A DNA stretch of 64,000 nt, taken from assembly GCA_021812385.1 (NCBI GenBank), contig JAKANO010000008.1, positions 62,001 to 126,000 of the forward strand, given 5' to 3'. Source of the DNA: Pseudomonadota bacterium (GTDB taxonomy: Bacteria; Pseudomonadota; Gammaproteobacteria; Burkholderiales; Thiobacteraceae). Positions 16,693 through 26,138 of this stretch are shown one piece after another; position 1 is the first letter of the stretch; every line of letters begins with the position of its first letter. Both the position numbers and the translations under genes were made by a program. The notes beneath the pieces are model-generated. The model searched no databases, had not been told where the DNA came from, and saw nothing but the letters and a program-made list of their open reading frames with translations.

Positions 16693-19365
16693 TCAGGTGG
16701 CCGCTTTCGAATGTGCCGGCTGCGTAGGTAATTGAGCGCTTGGGGCACTCAGAATTTCCAGCGGCTGCGGATGCTGGATAGCATAACCCTGCGCATGGTC
16801 CACGCCCAACTCCTTCAAGACACCCAAAATATTCTGGCTTTCCGCGCATTCCGCTACGGTCTGGATCGCCATGACGTGCGCGACGCGGTTGATCGCTTCC
16901 GCAATGGCGCGATGAATGCGGTCTTCACCGATGCGCTTGATGAAACCGCCATCGATTTTAAGGAAATCCACCGGCAGCGCTTTGATTTGCTCGAACGAGG
17001 AAAGGCCGGCGCCGAAATGATCCAGGGCAAACAAGCAGCCGAGATTTTTCAGTTCCCGGATCATGCTCGCGGCGCGATGCAGGTTGGAGAGGGCGATGGT
17101 TTCCGTGATTTCAAAACAAAGCATATGCGCCGGTACGCCGGATTCTTCGAGTCCTAGCCGAATCGCGTCGACCAAGCCGGCATCCTCCAGCGCGGCCGCC
17201 GATAGATTGATGGCGTACAGCGGGGGCGCCTCGCCATAGGCCGGGCCATGCCGCGCGGCGCAACTGGCGATCACGTGGCGCACCACCCAGCGATCGATCG
17301 CCGCCGACATATGGTAACGCTCGGCCGCTGGCAGGAATGCGCCCGGCAAAATCATCTGGCCGTCCTCATCCCGCATGCGCAATAGGATTTCGTAGTGCAG
17401 GCGCCCGGTCGTAGGGGCGACAAGCGGGGTGATGGGCTGGTAGCAGAGATGGAACCGGTCGTCATGCAACGCTTGGTTGATGCGCGCCACCCACTGCATT
17501 TGCGCGTGGCGCTCGACCGACTCGGCTTCGGTGGGCTGGTACACGTGCACGCGGTTGCGGCCTTTTTCCTTGGCCATGTAACACGCGGCATCCGCCGCGC
17601 TGAGCGCCGCCGCCGCGCTTTCGGTGGCTTCCGTCAACAAGGCCACGCCGATGCTGACCCCCATGGAAAAACTCTTGTCGCGCCAATGGAAACGAAAATC
17701 TCGCACCGCTTCCAGCAGCTCGCCGGCGATGCGCCCAGCTTGATCCAAGGGGCAATGCTCCAACAGCGCGCCGAATTCATCGCCGCCCAAGCGCGCCAGC
17801 GTATCCCGGTGCCGTAGTTTCTTTTGCAGCACGCCGCTCAACTGCTGCAGCAGCTCATCGCCGGCGGCATGGCCGCAGCTGTCGTTCACCGCCTTGAACT
17901 GATCCAAGTCCAGGTAACACAGCGCATGCTCGGAGCGCTCGCCGCGCGCGCTTTCCAACACGCGCGCCAGGCGCCATTCAAATTCCTTGCGATTGACCAG
18001 CCCCGTCAAGCCATCGTGCGTGGCCTGATAAAATAATTGCTGCTTCATCGCCTGGGCTTCGGTGACATCGTGGAACACCATCACCGCGCCCACGATCTGG
18101 CCACCCTCCCGGATCGGTTGAGTGGAAAATTCCACCGGGAAGATCGCGCGATCCCGGCGCAACAACCATTCGACCACGCCACGGCTCGTCTCGCCACCGC
18201 GCAGTACAGCACACAGCGGGCAGTCCTGCGCCGACAACGGCTCCCCATCCGGTGCGCATGGATGCAGCAAGTCGTGCGCGGGCAGACCGAGCACTTGTTC
18301 CCGCTCATAACCCAGCATCGTCAGCGCCGCATCGTTGATGAAGGTGCAGCAGCCTTTGGCATCGACGCCGTAGATGCCCTCGCCGGCGGATTCCAGCAAC
18401 AGGCGGAAGCGCGCCTCGCTGTCGCGCAGCGCACGCTCCACACGGTTACGCTCACTCAACTCCTTGACCAGATTGGCATTCGCATCTTCGAGCAGCACGG
18501 TGCGTTTATCCAGCAAGGCGGTGCGCTGGGCCACCAGATGCTCGAGCCGGCGCCGGTGCTGTTCCAGTTCTTCCTGCAGGTTCTTGTCCTCGGTAATGTC
18601 CACCAAGATCCCCTGCACAAACAGCGCTTGGTCGTGCTCGTCTTTGACTACGGCGGCCTCGTCGAGAAACCAGCGGTAAGCGCCGTCGCGCCCCTGCAGC
18701 CGGTATTCGCAGCGCTGCGGCTGTACGCTGCTGCACATCGCGTCGCATTGCTCGACAGCCTGTGGCCGGTCTTCCGGGTGGATGTGGTTGCGCACGAAGC
18801 CGATCTCCGCCAAGCACGCCTCGGGCGTGAAGCCGAGAATCGCCACTTGCGGACTGATGTACAACAGCTTGCCGGGGGTGACAAGATCGGCGATATAAGC
18901 GATGGCGGGAATTTGCTCCACCAGCGTGCGATATTTGGCCTCCGCCAAGCCCTTTTGCTCGCGCATCTGGCGCTCGTTCACCACGCGCTCGATAATCGCA
19001 GGCAGCAGTTCCAGATACAGGCGATCGACATCTTTCACCAGGTAATCGCGCGCGCCGCGGCGCATCGCTTCCACCGCGATGCTCACATTGTCCGCGCCGG
19101 TCAACATCATCACCGGCACCGGGAGGGTGCCTGCCTCGCCCGCCAACTCGGCGAGGAACTCAATGCCGGTCAAATCCGGCAAATGATGGTCGAGTAAAAC
19201 ACAGTCGGGGTGTTGCGTCGCTGCAAGCTGTAGTCCCTCGCGCCCGGTTTCCGCCTCCAAAATTTCGAATTCGAACAAGGGATGCTGCGCCAATGCGCGC
19301 CGGCACGCCAGGCGGTCGACTATGTCGTCCTCGACAATCAATAGGCGGAGGTGCTGCTTGCTCAT
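16693..19365 (-). CDS. response regulator REC-PAS-PAS-GGDEF-EAL
   Basis: About 890 residues. The receiver (about 1-120) has LLIVEDD, the phosphorylatable Asp in VLLDHHLPDLTG, and LVKD. Two PAS regions follow (about 150-260 and 330-440), then GGDEF (RLGGDEFGALLEH with an RHRD inhibitory site) and an EAL-fold domain. The EAL motif is altered: EILLRM instead of EAxLR, ALDHFGAG instead of DDFG, AECAES instead of AEGVE. Cyclase activity is likely retained, and phosphodiesterase activity is doubtful. The ATG at 19365 overlaps the stop of the upstream receiver gene as ATGA, fixing the start and showing translational coupling; the frame is open 8 residues further upstream. It is the last gene of a kinase-receiver-effector operon. 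Confidence 0.93.
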   Translation of the reverse strand: MSKQHLRLLIVEDDIVDRLACRRALAQHPLFEFEILEAETGREGLQLAATQHPDCVLLDHHLPDLTGIEFLAELAGEAGTLPVPVMMLTGADNVSIAVEAMRRGARDYLVKDVDRLYLELLPAIIERVVNERQMREQKGLAEAKYRTLVEQIPAIAYIADLVTPGKLLYISPQVAILGFTPEACLAEIGFVRNHIHPEDRPQAVEQCDAMCSSVQPQRCEYRLQGRDGAYRWFLDEAAVVKDEHDQALFVQGILVDITEDKNLQEELEQHRRRLEHLVAQRTALLDKRTVLLEDANANLVKELSERNRVERALRDSEARFRLLLESAGEGIYGVDAKGCCTFINDAALTMLGYEREQVLGLPAHDLLHPCAPDGEPLSAQDCPLCAVLRGGETSRGVVEWLLRRDRAIFPVEFSTQPIREGGQIVGAVMVFHDVTEAQAMKQQLFYQATHDGLTGLVNRKEFEWRLARVLESARGERSEHALCYLDLDQFKAVNDSCGHAAGDELLQQLSGVLQKKLRHRDTLARLGGDEFGALLEHCPLDQAGRIAGELLEAVRDFRFHWRDKSFSMGVSIGVALLTEATESAAAALSAADAACYMAKEKGRNRVHVYQPTEAESVERHAQMQWVARINQALHDDRFHLCYQPITPLVAPTTGRLHYEILLRMRDEDGQMILPGAFLPAAERYHMSAAIDRWVVRHVIASCAARHGPAYGEAPPLYAINLSAAALEDAGLVDAIRLGLEESGVPAHMLCFEITETIALSNLHRAASMIRELKNLGCLFALDHFGAGLSSFEQIKALPVDFLKIDGGFIKRIGEDRIHRAIAEAINRVAHVMAIQTVAECAESQNILGVLKELGVDHAQGYAIQHPQPLEILSAPSAQLPTQPAHSKAAT

Positions 19366-19778
19366 TGCGGCAATTCGCTGATGGTCCAATAGGCGTCGAT
19401 GGTGCGAATCATTTCCACGAAATTCGGGTAGTCCACCGGCTTGCGCATATAGCCAGCGACACCGAGCTGGAAGCTTTCGACTTTATCCTCCTGCTCTTCC
19501 GAGGTGGTAAGCACGACCACGGGAATGCCCTTCAACGCCTCGTCCTTTTTAGCGATCTGCAAAAATTCGATGCCGCCCATGATCGGCATGTTGAGATCGA
19601 GCAGAATCAGACACGGCTGCGGGTTGGCGGGGTTGCGCAGATAACTCAGCGCCTCTTCGCCATTTTCCAAATGCTGCAAGGGGTTCGTGACGTGCAGCTC
19701 CTTGAGCGCGCGCCGCACGGTCATGGTGTCCACCTGATCGTCCTCTACCAGCATGATCGATTTGCAAGTTGTTTTCAT
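19362..19778 (-). CDS. single-domain response regulator (Rcp1-like receiver)
   Basis: A 138-residue stand-alone receiver. Acidic pair in SIMLVEDDQVDT, phospho-acceptor Asp in LILLDLNMPIMGG, switch Thr in VVVLTTSEEQED and conserved Lys in YMRKPVD. The LNMP and TTSEE forms are typical of Rcp1-type regulators that partner with PAS/phytochrome kinases and relay phosphate without a DNA-binding domain. The ATG at 19778 overlaps the kinase stop (ATGA), and its own stop overlaps the next gene's ATG, so the three genes are translated as a chain. A GTG one codon upstream is a possible alternative start. Confidence 0.93.
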   Translation of the reverse strand: MKTTCKSIMLVEDDQVDTMTVRRALKELHVTNPLQHLENGEEALSYLRNPANPQPCLILLDLNMPIMGGIEFLQIAKKDEALKGIPVVVLTTSEEQEDKVESFQLGVAGYMRKPVDYPNFVEMIRTIDAYWTISELPQ

Positions 19779-21259
19779 CACGATTCTCCTATTGTGATCG
19801 CTACGCCCTTAGGCAAAGTAAAGAAAAAAGTGCTGCCTTCACCCGGTTTGGATTCCAGCCAGATCCTGCCGCCGTACATCTCGACGATTTTTTTCACCAG
19901 CGCCAGCCCGACGCCGGTGCTCTCCACTTTGTCACGTGGCGCGAGGGTCTGGAACAGTTGAAAGATCCGTTTGTGGTGCCGCACTTCAATACCCGGACCG
20001 TTGTCGCGCACGCTGAATTCCCAATCCTCGCCGGCGTCGGTGCAGTCGACGCGGATTTCACCTTGGGGTTTGTCCAGGTATTTGATGGCATTGCTGAGCA
20101 GGTTTTGGAACACCTGCTGGATGCGGGTTTTTTCGGTCTTGATCGTCGGCAGTGCGCCGGCTACGGTGATGGCGATATGCGCCGGCGGCGCCAGCAAATC
20201 GATCACCTCCCGCAGCAGTTGATTCAAGTCGACTTCCGCCAGGGTTTCCCGAATGCGCCCGACGCGCGAATATTGCAGGATGCCGTCGATCAGCCCGTCC
20301 AGGCGCCGCACGCGTTGCGTGATCAGGCGCAGGTATTCGCGGCCTTCGTCGTCCAGCTTCGCAGCTTGGTCCGCGACCAGCCAATCGGCCAGCGAGCCGA
20401 TAGCGCGCAGCGGCGCTTTCAAGTCGTGAGAAACGACGTAGGCGAAGTTTTTCAATTCTTCGTTAGCGCCCTCCAACTCGCGGATCAGCTTTTCCTGGCG
20501 CGCCTCGGCCTGCTTGCGTTGGGTGATGTCATGCACCAGCCCGGTGAACAAGCGCCGCCCGCCCACCCGCATTTCGCTCACCGCCAATTCGATCGGGAAA
20601 GTCGTGCCGTCCTTGCGTTGTGCGACGACTTCGCGCCCGATGCCGATGATGCGTTTTTCGCCGGTGTCGCGATAATGTTGCAGGTAGCCGTCGTGTTCCT
20701 CATGGTAGGGCGCGGGCATCAGCAGGGATACGTTTTTGCCCTGCACCTCCGCCGGTGTGTAGCCAAACAGGCGTTCGGCGGCTGGATTGAAGGAATCGAT
20801 CATACCGCGCTCGTCGATGGTGATGATGGCGTCGACCGCGGTGTCGACGATGGCGCGCAGGCGCGCGCTCTGCTCGGCCAGGGCCTCCTCGGCGCGCTTG
20901 CGGCGCGTGATGTCATGCACCGCGGTCAAGACCAGACCGTCTTCGAGCGGACTCAGGCTGACATCCGCAGCAAATTCTGACCCGTCCTTGCGCAGCCCGT
21001 ACAGCTCGATCCCGGCGCCCATGACGCGGCTGGCGGGGTGCTCGGCATACTGCGCGCGCTGCGTCAGATGGGTCTGCCGGAAACGCGGCGGGATCAAACT
21101 TTCGACGCTGAGGCCGGACAACTCTTCGGTGGCGTAGCCGAACAGGGTTTCGAAGGCGCGATTCGCGAACAGAAGGCGGCCGTCGGGGCCGGCGATGAAC
21201 ATCGCATCCGCAGCCGAATCGAACAACCAACGCGGGTCTTTCTCTGCTAAACCCTTCAC
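19778..21259 (-). CDS. PAS-PAS sensor histidine kinase
   Basis: About 493 residues with no membrane segment. Two PAS domains (SAADAMFIAGPDGRLLFANRAF, then AIVDTAVDAIITIDERGMIDSFNP, the second with a FixL-like VSLLMPAPYHEEHDGY loop) precede a HisKA helix with phospho-acceptor His (FAYVVSHDLKAPLRAI) and an HATPase domain (N box, DNGPGIEVRHHKRIFQLFQTL, TGVGLALVKKIVE). This resembles soluble phytochrome/FixL-like kinases that act on Rcp1-type receivers, which fits the gene directly downstream. The GTG start at 21259 is preferred (GGGGA upstream, domain start soon after). The frame is open to an ATG at 21427, which would overlap the uup upstream region. Confidence 0.9.
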   Translation of the reverse strand: MKGLAEKDPRWLFDSAADAMFIAGPDGRLLFANRAFETLFGYATEELSGLSVESLIPPRFRQTHLTQRAQYAEHPASRVMGAGIELYGLRKDGSEFAADVSLSPLEDGLVLTAVHDITRRKRAEEALAEQSARLRAIVDTAVDAIITIDERGMIDSFNPAAERLFGYTPAEVQGKNVSLLMPAPYHEEHDGYLQHYRDTGEKRIIGIGREVVAQRKDGTTFPIELAVSEMRVGGRRLFTGLVHDITQRKQAEARQEKLIRELEGANEELKNFAYVVSHDLKAPLRAIGSLADWLVADQAAKLDDEGREYLRLITQRVRRLDGLIDGILQYSRVGRIRETLAEVDLNQLLREVIDLLAPPAHIAITVAGALPTIKTEKTRIQQVFQNLLSNAIKYLDKPQGEIRVDCTDAGEDWEFSVRDNGPGIEVRHHKRIFQLFQTLAPRDKVESTGVGLALVKKIVEMYGGRIWLESKPGEGSTFFFTLPKGVAITIGES

Positions 21260-21462
21260 CAAATCTTTTCCCCGATAACCGAGCAGACCATCATTGTTTT
21301 TGAACCCGCGGGACGCCCCGATGCGCCATGATAAAGGGGAGCGTATTCGCTTGTATATACCGCTTTTCCCGTAAATTAGCAGCATTGGCGCGGGAATACG
21401 TGCGCACCTGTTCCAGGCCGGGTACAATGCGCGCCCGGCTTTCGCATTCGATTTTGACCCCC

Positions 21463-23361
21463 ATGGCTATCCTGACTTTTCGCGATATCGTTCTCGGCTT
21501 CGGCCATCCGCCCTTGCTCGAGGGCATTAATTTTCAAATCGACCGCGGCGAGCGCCTGTGCCTGATCGGGCGCAATGGCGCCGGCAAATCCACGCTGCTG
21601 AAGTTGATCGCGGGCGAGATTCAGCCGGATGGCGGCGAGATCGTGCGCGCCCAGGGCTTGCGCGTGGCGCAGCTGGCGCAAGAAGTGCCCTTGGGTACCA
21701 GTGGCAGCATTTTTCATGTGGTGGCGGAAGGCCTGGGCAAAGCCGGCGAACTGATCGACCGCTATCACCAGCTGGCGCACGACGTGGCCGATGATCACAG
21801 CCTGATGGATGCGCTGGAGGAATGTCAGCATGCGCTGGAGAGCATCGACGGCTGGGCGCTGACGCAGCGCGTGGACACGGTGTTGACCAAGCTTGCGCTG
21901 GATCCGGATGTGGATATTGCGAGCCTGTCCGGCGGCATGAAGCGCCGCGTGATGTTGGCGCGCGCCTTGGTGGCCGAGCCGGATCTGCTGCTGCTGGACG
22001 AGCCCACCAACCATCTCGATATCGCCGCCATTACCTGGATTGAAGAATTCCTGCTGAACTGGAACGGCGCCTTGCTGTTCATCACCCATGACCGGGCTTT
22101 CTTGCAGCGTTTGGCTACGCGCATCATCGAACTCGATCGCGGCAAACTGACGGACTTCCCCGGCGACTACGCGACTTATCTGGCGCGCAAGGAAGCCATG
22201 CTGGTCAACGAGGAGAAACAAAACGCGCTGTTCGACAAGCGCCTGGCGCAAGAAGAAGTGTGGATTCGCCAGGGCATCAAAGCCCGGCGCACGCGCAATG
22301 AAGGCCGCGTGCGCGCGCTGGAAGCGATGCGCAATGAACATGCCGCACGCCGCACCCGCACCGGCTCGGTCAACATGGGCATCCAAAGCGGCGATCGTTC
22401 CGGCAAGATCGTGGTTGAAGCAGAAGGCGTGGGATTCGATTACGACGGCCGCGCCATCGTGCGCGATCTCACCACCACCATTTTGCGCGGCGACAAGATC
22501 GGCATCATCGGCCCCAATGGTTCCGGCAAGACGACGCTGTTGCGTTTGTTGCTGGGCGAACTGGCGCCCACGCGCGGCCAACTGCGGCTCGGCACGAATT
22601 TGCAAATCGCCTACTTCGATCAATACCGCGCCGTGCTCGACGAAGAAGAAACCGTGGTGGATAACGTGGGCGAGGGTTCCGACACCGTCACCATCAACGG
22701 CCAGCCCAAGCATGTGCTGAGCTATCTGCAAGATTTTTTGTTCGCCCCGCAACGCGCGCGCCAGCCGGTGAAAGCGCTCTCCGGTGGCGAGCGCAATCGC
22801 CTGCTGCTGGCCAAGCTGTTCACCAAGCCCTCGAATCTGCTGGTGCTAGACGAACCGACCAACGACCTCGATGCCGATACGCTGGAGCTGCTGGAAGAAC
22901 TGCTCATCGACTACAAAGGCACGGTGCTGCTGGTGAGCCACGACCGCGCATTTTTGAACAACGTGGTGACCAGCACGCTGGTGTTCGAAGGCGATGGCGT
23001 GGTGAACGAATACGTCGGCGGCTACGACGATTGGCTGCGCCAGCGTTTCACGCCCGCGTCTGCCAAGACCAGCACGAAACCCGCCGAATCCAAATCCGCG
23101 CCCACTGCGCCGGCCGAGAAGCCGCCCGCAAAAACCAAGAAGCTTTCATTCAAAGACCAGCGCGAGCTGGAAGCGCTGCCGCAAAAGATTCAAGCGCTCG
23201 AGTCCGAGCGCGAGCAGATCAATGCGCGCATGGGCGATCCGGTTTTTTACCAGCAAGACAAGAGCATCATCAGCACCGCGCAAAATCGTCTGGTCGCGAT
23301 CGACAAGGATTTGGCCGCGGCCTATGCACGTTGGGAAGCCTTGGAATCGCTGCAAGGCTAG
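21463..23361 (+). CDS. uup: ABC-F ATPase Uup
   Basis: A 632-residue soluble protein with two ABC ATPase domains: Walker A GRNGAGKSTLL and GPNGSGKTTLL, signatures LSGGMKRRV and LSGGERNRL, Walker B LLLLDEPTNHLD and LLVLDEPTNDLD. Between them lies the ABC-F linker of charged helices (about 230-310). The C-terminal tail after about 560 is Lys/Ala/Pro-rich and then a coiled coil (DQRELEALPQKIQALESERE), the Uup DNA-binding extension. Uup acts on ribosomes and reduces precise transposon excision. The start at 21463 (MAILTFRDIVLGFG) gives the usual length; the longer upstream frame has no homology-like content. Confidence 0.93.
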   Translation: MAILTFRDIVLGFGHPPLLEGINFQIDRGERLCLIGRNGAGKSTLLKLIAGEIQPDGGEIVRAQGLRVAQLAQEVPLGTSGSIFHVVAEGLGKAGELIDRYHQLAHDVADDHSLMDALEECQHALESIDGWALTQRVDTVLTKLALDPDVDIASLSGGMKRRVMLARALVAEPDLLLLDEPTNHLDIAAITWIEEFLLNWNGALLFITHDRAFLQRLATRIIELDRGKLTDFPGDYATYLARKEAMLVNEEKQNALFDKRLAQEEVWIRQGIKARRTRNEGRVRALEAMRNEHAARRTRTGSVNMGIQSGDRSGKIVVEAEGVGFDYDGRAIVRDLTTTILRGDKIGIIGPNGSGKTTLLRLLLGELAPTRGQLRLGTNLQIAYFDQYRAVLDEEETVVDNVGEGSDTVTINGQPKHVLSYLQDFLFAPQRARQPVKALSGGERNRLLLAKLFTKPSNLLVLDEPTNDLDADTLELLEELLIDYKGTVLLVSHDRAFLNNVVTSTLVFEGDGVVNEYVGGYDDWLRQRFTPASAKTSTKPAESKSAPTAPAEKPPAKTKKLSFKDQRELEALPQKIQALESEREQINARMGDPVFYQQDKSIISTAQNRLVAIDKDLAAAYARWEALESLQG

Positions 23362-23389
23362 CAGCGCAAGGCTAGCAGCGCATTACGCC

Positions 23390-24139
23390 TTATCTACACT
23401 GCTGAGGACGATACCTTTTATCGAGTGTGCCGCCGGTACAGTTCCAACGCAACTCGTTATTTTCGATAATCGGTTCCAGCGTTAAGGTCTTATCTTTTAG
23501 CTGCGCTTGTGTGCCGCCATATTCGATCACGATCACGCCGCCTGTTGTAACCGCGATTGATTGAACGAATGGGGTTTTTATCTCCGCGGAAAGCTCCAAG
23601 TCCGCATTGCTATTCGGCAACTTGCCTTTTTGTACAATGTATTCCGTTGCTTTGGTTTTTGTCTGCTGTGCCAGCGCCAGACTTTCGGCAACGTGTGCAC
23701 GAATGGTGTAGTCGTTATAAGCTGGTATCGCGATGGCCGCCAAGATACCAATGATAGCGATCACAACAAATACGCCGACAATGGCGACGACGATCATGAC
23801 CGCGGAGCTTTCTCCCCCGCTGGATTCTTGGCCGTCATTATATTTATCGTCCCAACTTTGCTGATTGCCGGCTAAAAATACGATGCCTTCGATGAAGGCG
23901 ATAAGCCCCGGTATGAACGTCCAAAAAAATAACAGATAAAAAATTCCCCACCACTGACCCAGATAAAAACGGTGGATCCCCAGATTGCCCAGCAAAATAG
24001 CCAAAATGCCGGCCGTGACTTTGCTCTTGTAGTTCCGCGTTTTTTGTCTAGCGCCACATTGTGGGCAGCTTATCGCGGTTTTGTGAATTTGTTTACCACA
24101 GCCGCGACAGAAAACCATATTCGAATTCGAAGTTGCCAT
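23390..24139 (-). CDS. zinc-ribbon / TM2 / type IV pilin-like fusion protein
   Basis: A 249-residue membrane protein with an unusual domain order. Residues 8-30 form a zinc ribbon (C11, C14, C25, C28). Residues 41-92 are a TM2 domain (AGILAILLGNLGIHRFYLG... with the IPGLIAFIEGI second helix). A linker rich in Ser/Gly/Glu follows. Residues 113-249 resemble a type IV major pilin: IAIIGILAAIAIPAYNDYTI helix, an AESLALAQQTKTKATEYI segment, and a C-terminal Cys pair (C234, C248, RWNCTGGTLDKRYRPQQC). The prepilin peptidase site and Glu5 are missing: the aligned position 5 is Gly122. It is therefore probably not processed or assembled as a pilus. Topology fits: ribbon in cytoplasm, pilin head outside. 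AGGGGGA precedes the ATG. Confidence 0.85.
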   Translation of the reverse strand: MATSNSNMVFCRGCGKQIHKTAISCPQCGARQKTRNYKSKVTAGILAILLGNLGIHRFYLGQWWGIFYLLFFWTFIPGLIAFIEGIVFLAGNQQSWDDKYNDGQESSGGESSAVMIVVAIVGVFVVIAIIGILAAIAIPAYNDYTIRAHVAESLALAQQTKTKATEYIVQKGKLPNSNADLELSAEIKTPFVQSIAVTTGGVIVIEYGGTQAQLKDKTLTLEPIIENNELRWNCTGGTLDKRYRPQQCR

Positions 24140-24212
24140 GTTTTATCCCCCTAATTTTCTTTGAATTATTTGATTGACACGCTTGCCATCATATTAAAAC
24201 ACATGACGGAGT

Positions 24213-26033
24213 CTATAGGGCGCCGAGGACTTCACGTATCACGGCCAAAAACGCCTCGCCATACGCCGCGAGTTTGCGCTCGCCCACGCCGGAAATGTGC
24301 GCGAATTCGCCCAGCGTTTGCGGTCGCACCGCGACCATTTCGGCCAGCGTCGCATCGTGGAATACCACATACGGCGGTACGCTTTGTTTCTCGGCTAATT
24401 GCCGGCGCAGGGTGCGCAAGGCTTCCCATAAATGCTGGTCGCGCTCATCGGTGAAGGGGCTGGCGCTGCCGCGCGCGGATTTGGTTTTCTTGCTGCGCGA
24501 GGGCTTGAGTTCGCGCCGCAACCATAAGCTTTCTTCGCCGCGCAAGATGGGCCGGCAGGCATCGCTTAAACGCAGTGCGCCATGGCCTTCCAAATCTATC
24601 GTAAGCAGGCCGCGCGCGATGAGTTGGCGGTAGATGCCGCGCCATTCCGGCGTGCTGAGATCGCGTCCGATGCCGAAGGTGCTGATGGCGTCATGCCCGA
24701 AGCGCTGGATGCGCTCGTCGTCTTTGCCCAACAACACGTCGATCAAATAATTCACGCCGAAACGTTGCCCGGTGCGGTGCACGCACGATAATGCTTTTTG
24801 CGCCGGCAGGCTGGCGTCCCAGGTTTCGGGCGGCGACAAACAGGTATCGCAATTGCCGCAGGGCTGCTCCAAAGTTTCGCTGAAATAAGCGAGCAAGGCT
24901 TGGCGGCGGCAGGTGGTGAGCTCGCATAGACCGAGCATGGCGTCGAGCTTGTGGCGCTCGACGCGCTTGTGCGCATCGTCCGATTCCGAACTCTCCAGCA
25001 TTTGGCGCAAGGTGATGACGTCTTGCAGGCCGTAAATCATCCAAGCATCGGAAGGCAATCCATCGCGCCCGGCGCGGCCGGTTTCTTGGTAATACGCCTC
25101 TACGCTTTTAGGCAAACTCAAGTGCGCGACGAAGCGCACATTGGGCTTGTCGATGCCCATCCCGAAAGCAATCGTCGCGACCATGATCACGCCTTCTTCG
25201 TTCAGGAAACGCGCTTGATGCTTGGCGCGCACATGGTTGTCCAAGCCTGCATGGTAGGGCAGCGCGCTTAATCCTTGTGCGGCGAGCCAAGCGGCCACTT
25301 CATCCACGCGCTTGCGCGATAGGCAATACACGATGCCGGCGTCGCCGGCATGTTCTTCGCGGATGAAGCGCAACAATTGCTCGCGCGCACCGCCTGGATT
25401 CTGCGCGATGCGATAGCGAATATTCGGCCGGTCAAAACTGCTGATGAAGACGCGCGCCTGTTGCAGTCCCAAGCGCGTGATGATTTCGCGCCGCGTCGGC
25501 TCATCCGCCGTGGCGGTGAGCGCGATGCGCGGCACGCCGGGAAAGCGCGCCTGCAAGATGGAAAGCTGGATATATTCCGGGCGAAAGTCGTGGCCCCATT
25601 GCGATACGCAATGCGCTTCGTCGATGGCGAACAAAGCGATTTCAATGCGCCCCAACAAGTCCAGCATGCGCTCCATCAGCAAGCGCTCGGGCGCGACATA
25701 CAGCAGGTCGAGCTTACCCTGGATTAGTTGCTGCTCGACGTCGCGTGCTTCGCTAAGGCTGAGGGACGAATTCAGAAATGCCGCGCTAACGCCGGCCTGC
25801 TTTAGCGCGACCACTTGATCTTGCATCAGCGCGATCAGCGGGGAAACGACAATGCCGGTACCGGCGCGCGCCATGGCTGGAATTTGGTAGCACAGGGATT
25901 TGCCGCCGCCGGTGGGCATCAGCACCAGCGCGTCTTGGCCGTGCAGCAAGGTGTCAATGACTTCTGCTTGCGGCGCGCGAAACTGTTCGTAGCCGAAGGT
26001 GCTGCGCAGGATTTGGAGGGCTTGGGGATTCAT
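24213..26033 (-). CDS. recQ: ATP-dependent DNA helicase RecQ
   Basis: A 606-residue superfamily 2 helicase for recombination and fork repair. Motif 0/I region [13 protein letters not shown] and [15 protein letters not shown], motif [20 protein letters not shown], motif [13 protein letters not shown]. The RQC zinc-binding Cys are in [12 protein letters not shown] and CGNCDTC. A winged-helix region follows, and the C-terminal HRDC domain is complete ([20 protein letters not shown] ... [17 protein letters not shown]). Length matches E. coli RecQ (about 610). The palindromic repeat region lies between it and topA. Confidence 0.96.
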   Translation of the reverse strand: MNPQALQILRSTFGYEQFRAPQAEVIDTLLHGQDALVLMPTGGGKSLCYQIPAMARAGTGIVVSPLIALMQDQVVALKQAGVSAAFLNSSLSLSEARDVEQQLIQGKLDLLYVAPERLLMERMLDLLGRIEIALFAIDEAHCVSQWGHDFRPEYIQLSILQARFPGVPRIALTATADEPTRREIITRLGLQQARVFISSFDRPNIRYRIAQNPGGAREQLLRFIREEHAGDAGIVYCLSRKRVDEVAAWLAAQGLSALPYHAGLDNHVRAKHQARFLNEEGVIMVATIAFGMGIDKPNVRFVAHLSLPKSVEAYYQETGRAGRDGLPSDAWMIYGLQDVITLRQMLESSESDDAHKRVERHKLDAMLGLCELTTCRRQALLAYFSETLEQPCGNCDTCLSPPETWDASLPAQKALSCVHRTGQRFGVNYLIDVLLGKDDERIQRFGHDAISTFGIGRDLSTPEWRGIYRQLIARGLLTIDLEGHGALRLSDACRPILRGEESLWLRRELKPSRSKKTKSARGSASPFTDERDQHLWEALRTLRRQLAEKQSVPPYVVFHDATLAEMVAVRPQTLGEFAHISGVGERKLAAYGEAFLAVIREVLGAL

Positions 26034-26050
26034 TCCATCAAGGTGTTATC

Positions 26051-26128
26051 AACCGCCAAGACGCCAAGAGCGCCAAGAAAAACATATCGAATTTGATCTT
26101 ATTGGCGACCTTGGCGGCCTTGGCGGTT
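26051..26128. repeat. intergenic inverted repeat built of CGCCAAG units
   Basis: The left arm 26051-26077 holds three CGCCAAG copies in roughly 9-base steps (aaccgccaag acgccaag agcgccaag). The right arm 26101-26128 holds the complementary CTTGGCG series and ends GGCGGTT. The arms can fold into a long hairpin with a 23-base AT-rich loop. It sits in the 105-base gap between topA and recQ, both leftward. Similar 'CGCCAAG' series occur between genes in many proteobacteria; it may act as a terminator/mRNA stabiliser. Confidence 0.75.
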
Positions 26129-26138
26129 ATTTTGGTTT

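Noticed and set aside
18037-19197. 386-codon open frame on the plus strand
   Set aside because: Antisense to the REC-GGDEF-EAL gene, His/Gln/Arg-rich shadow composition.
21376-22752. 458-codon open frame on the minus strand
   Set aside because: Antisense to uup, with shadow composition and no family features.
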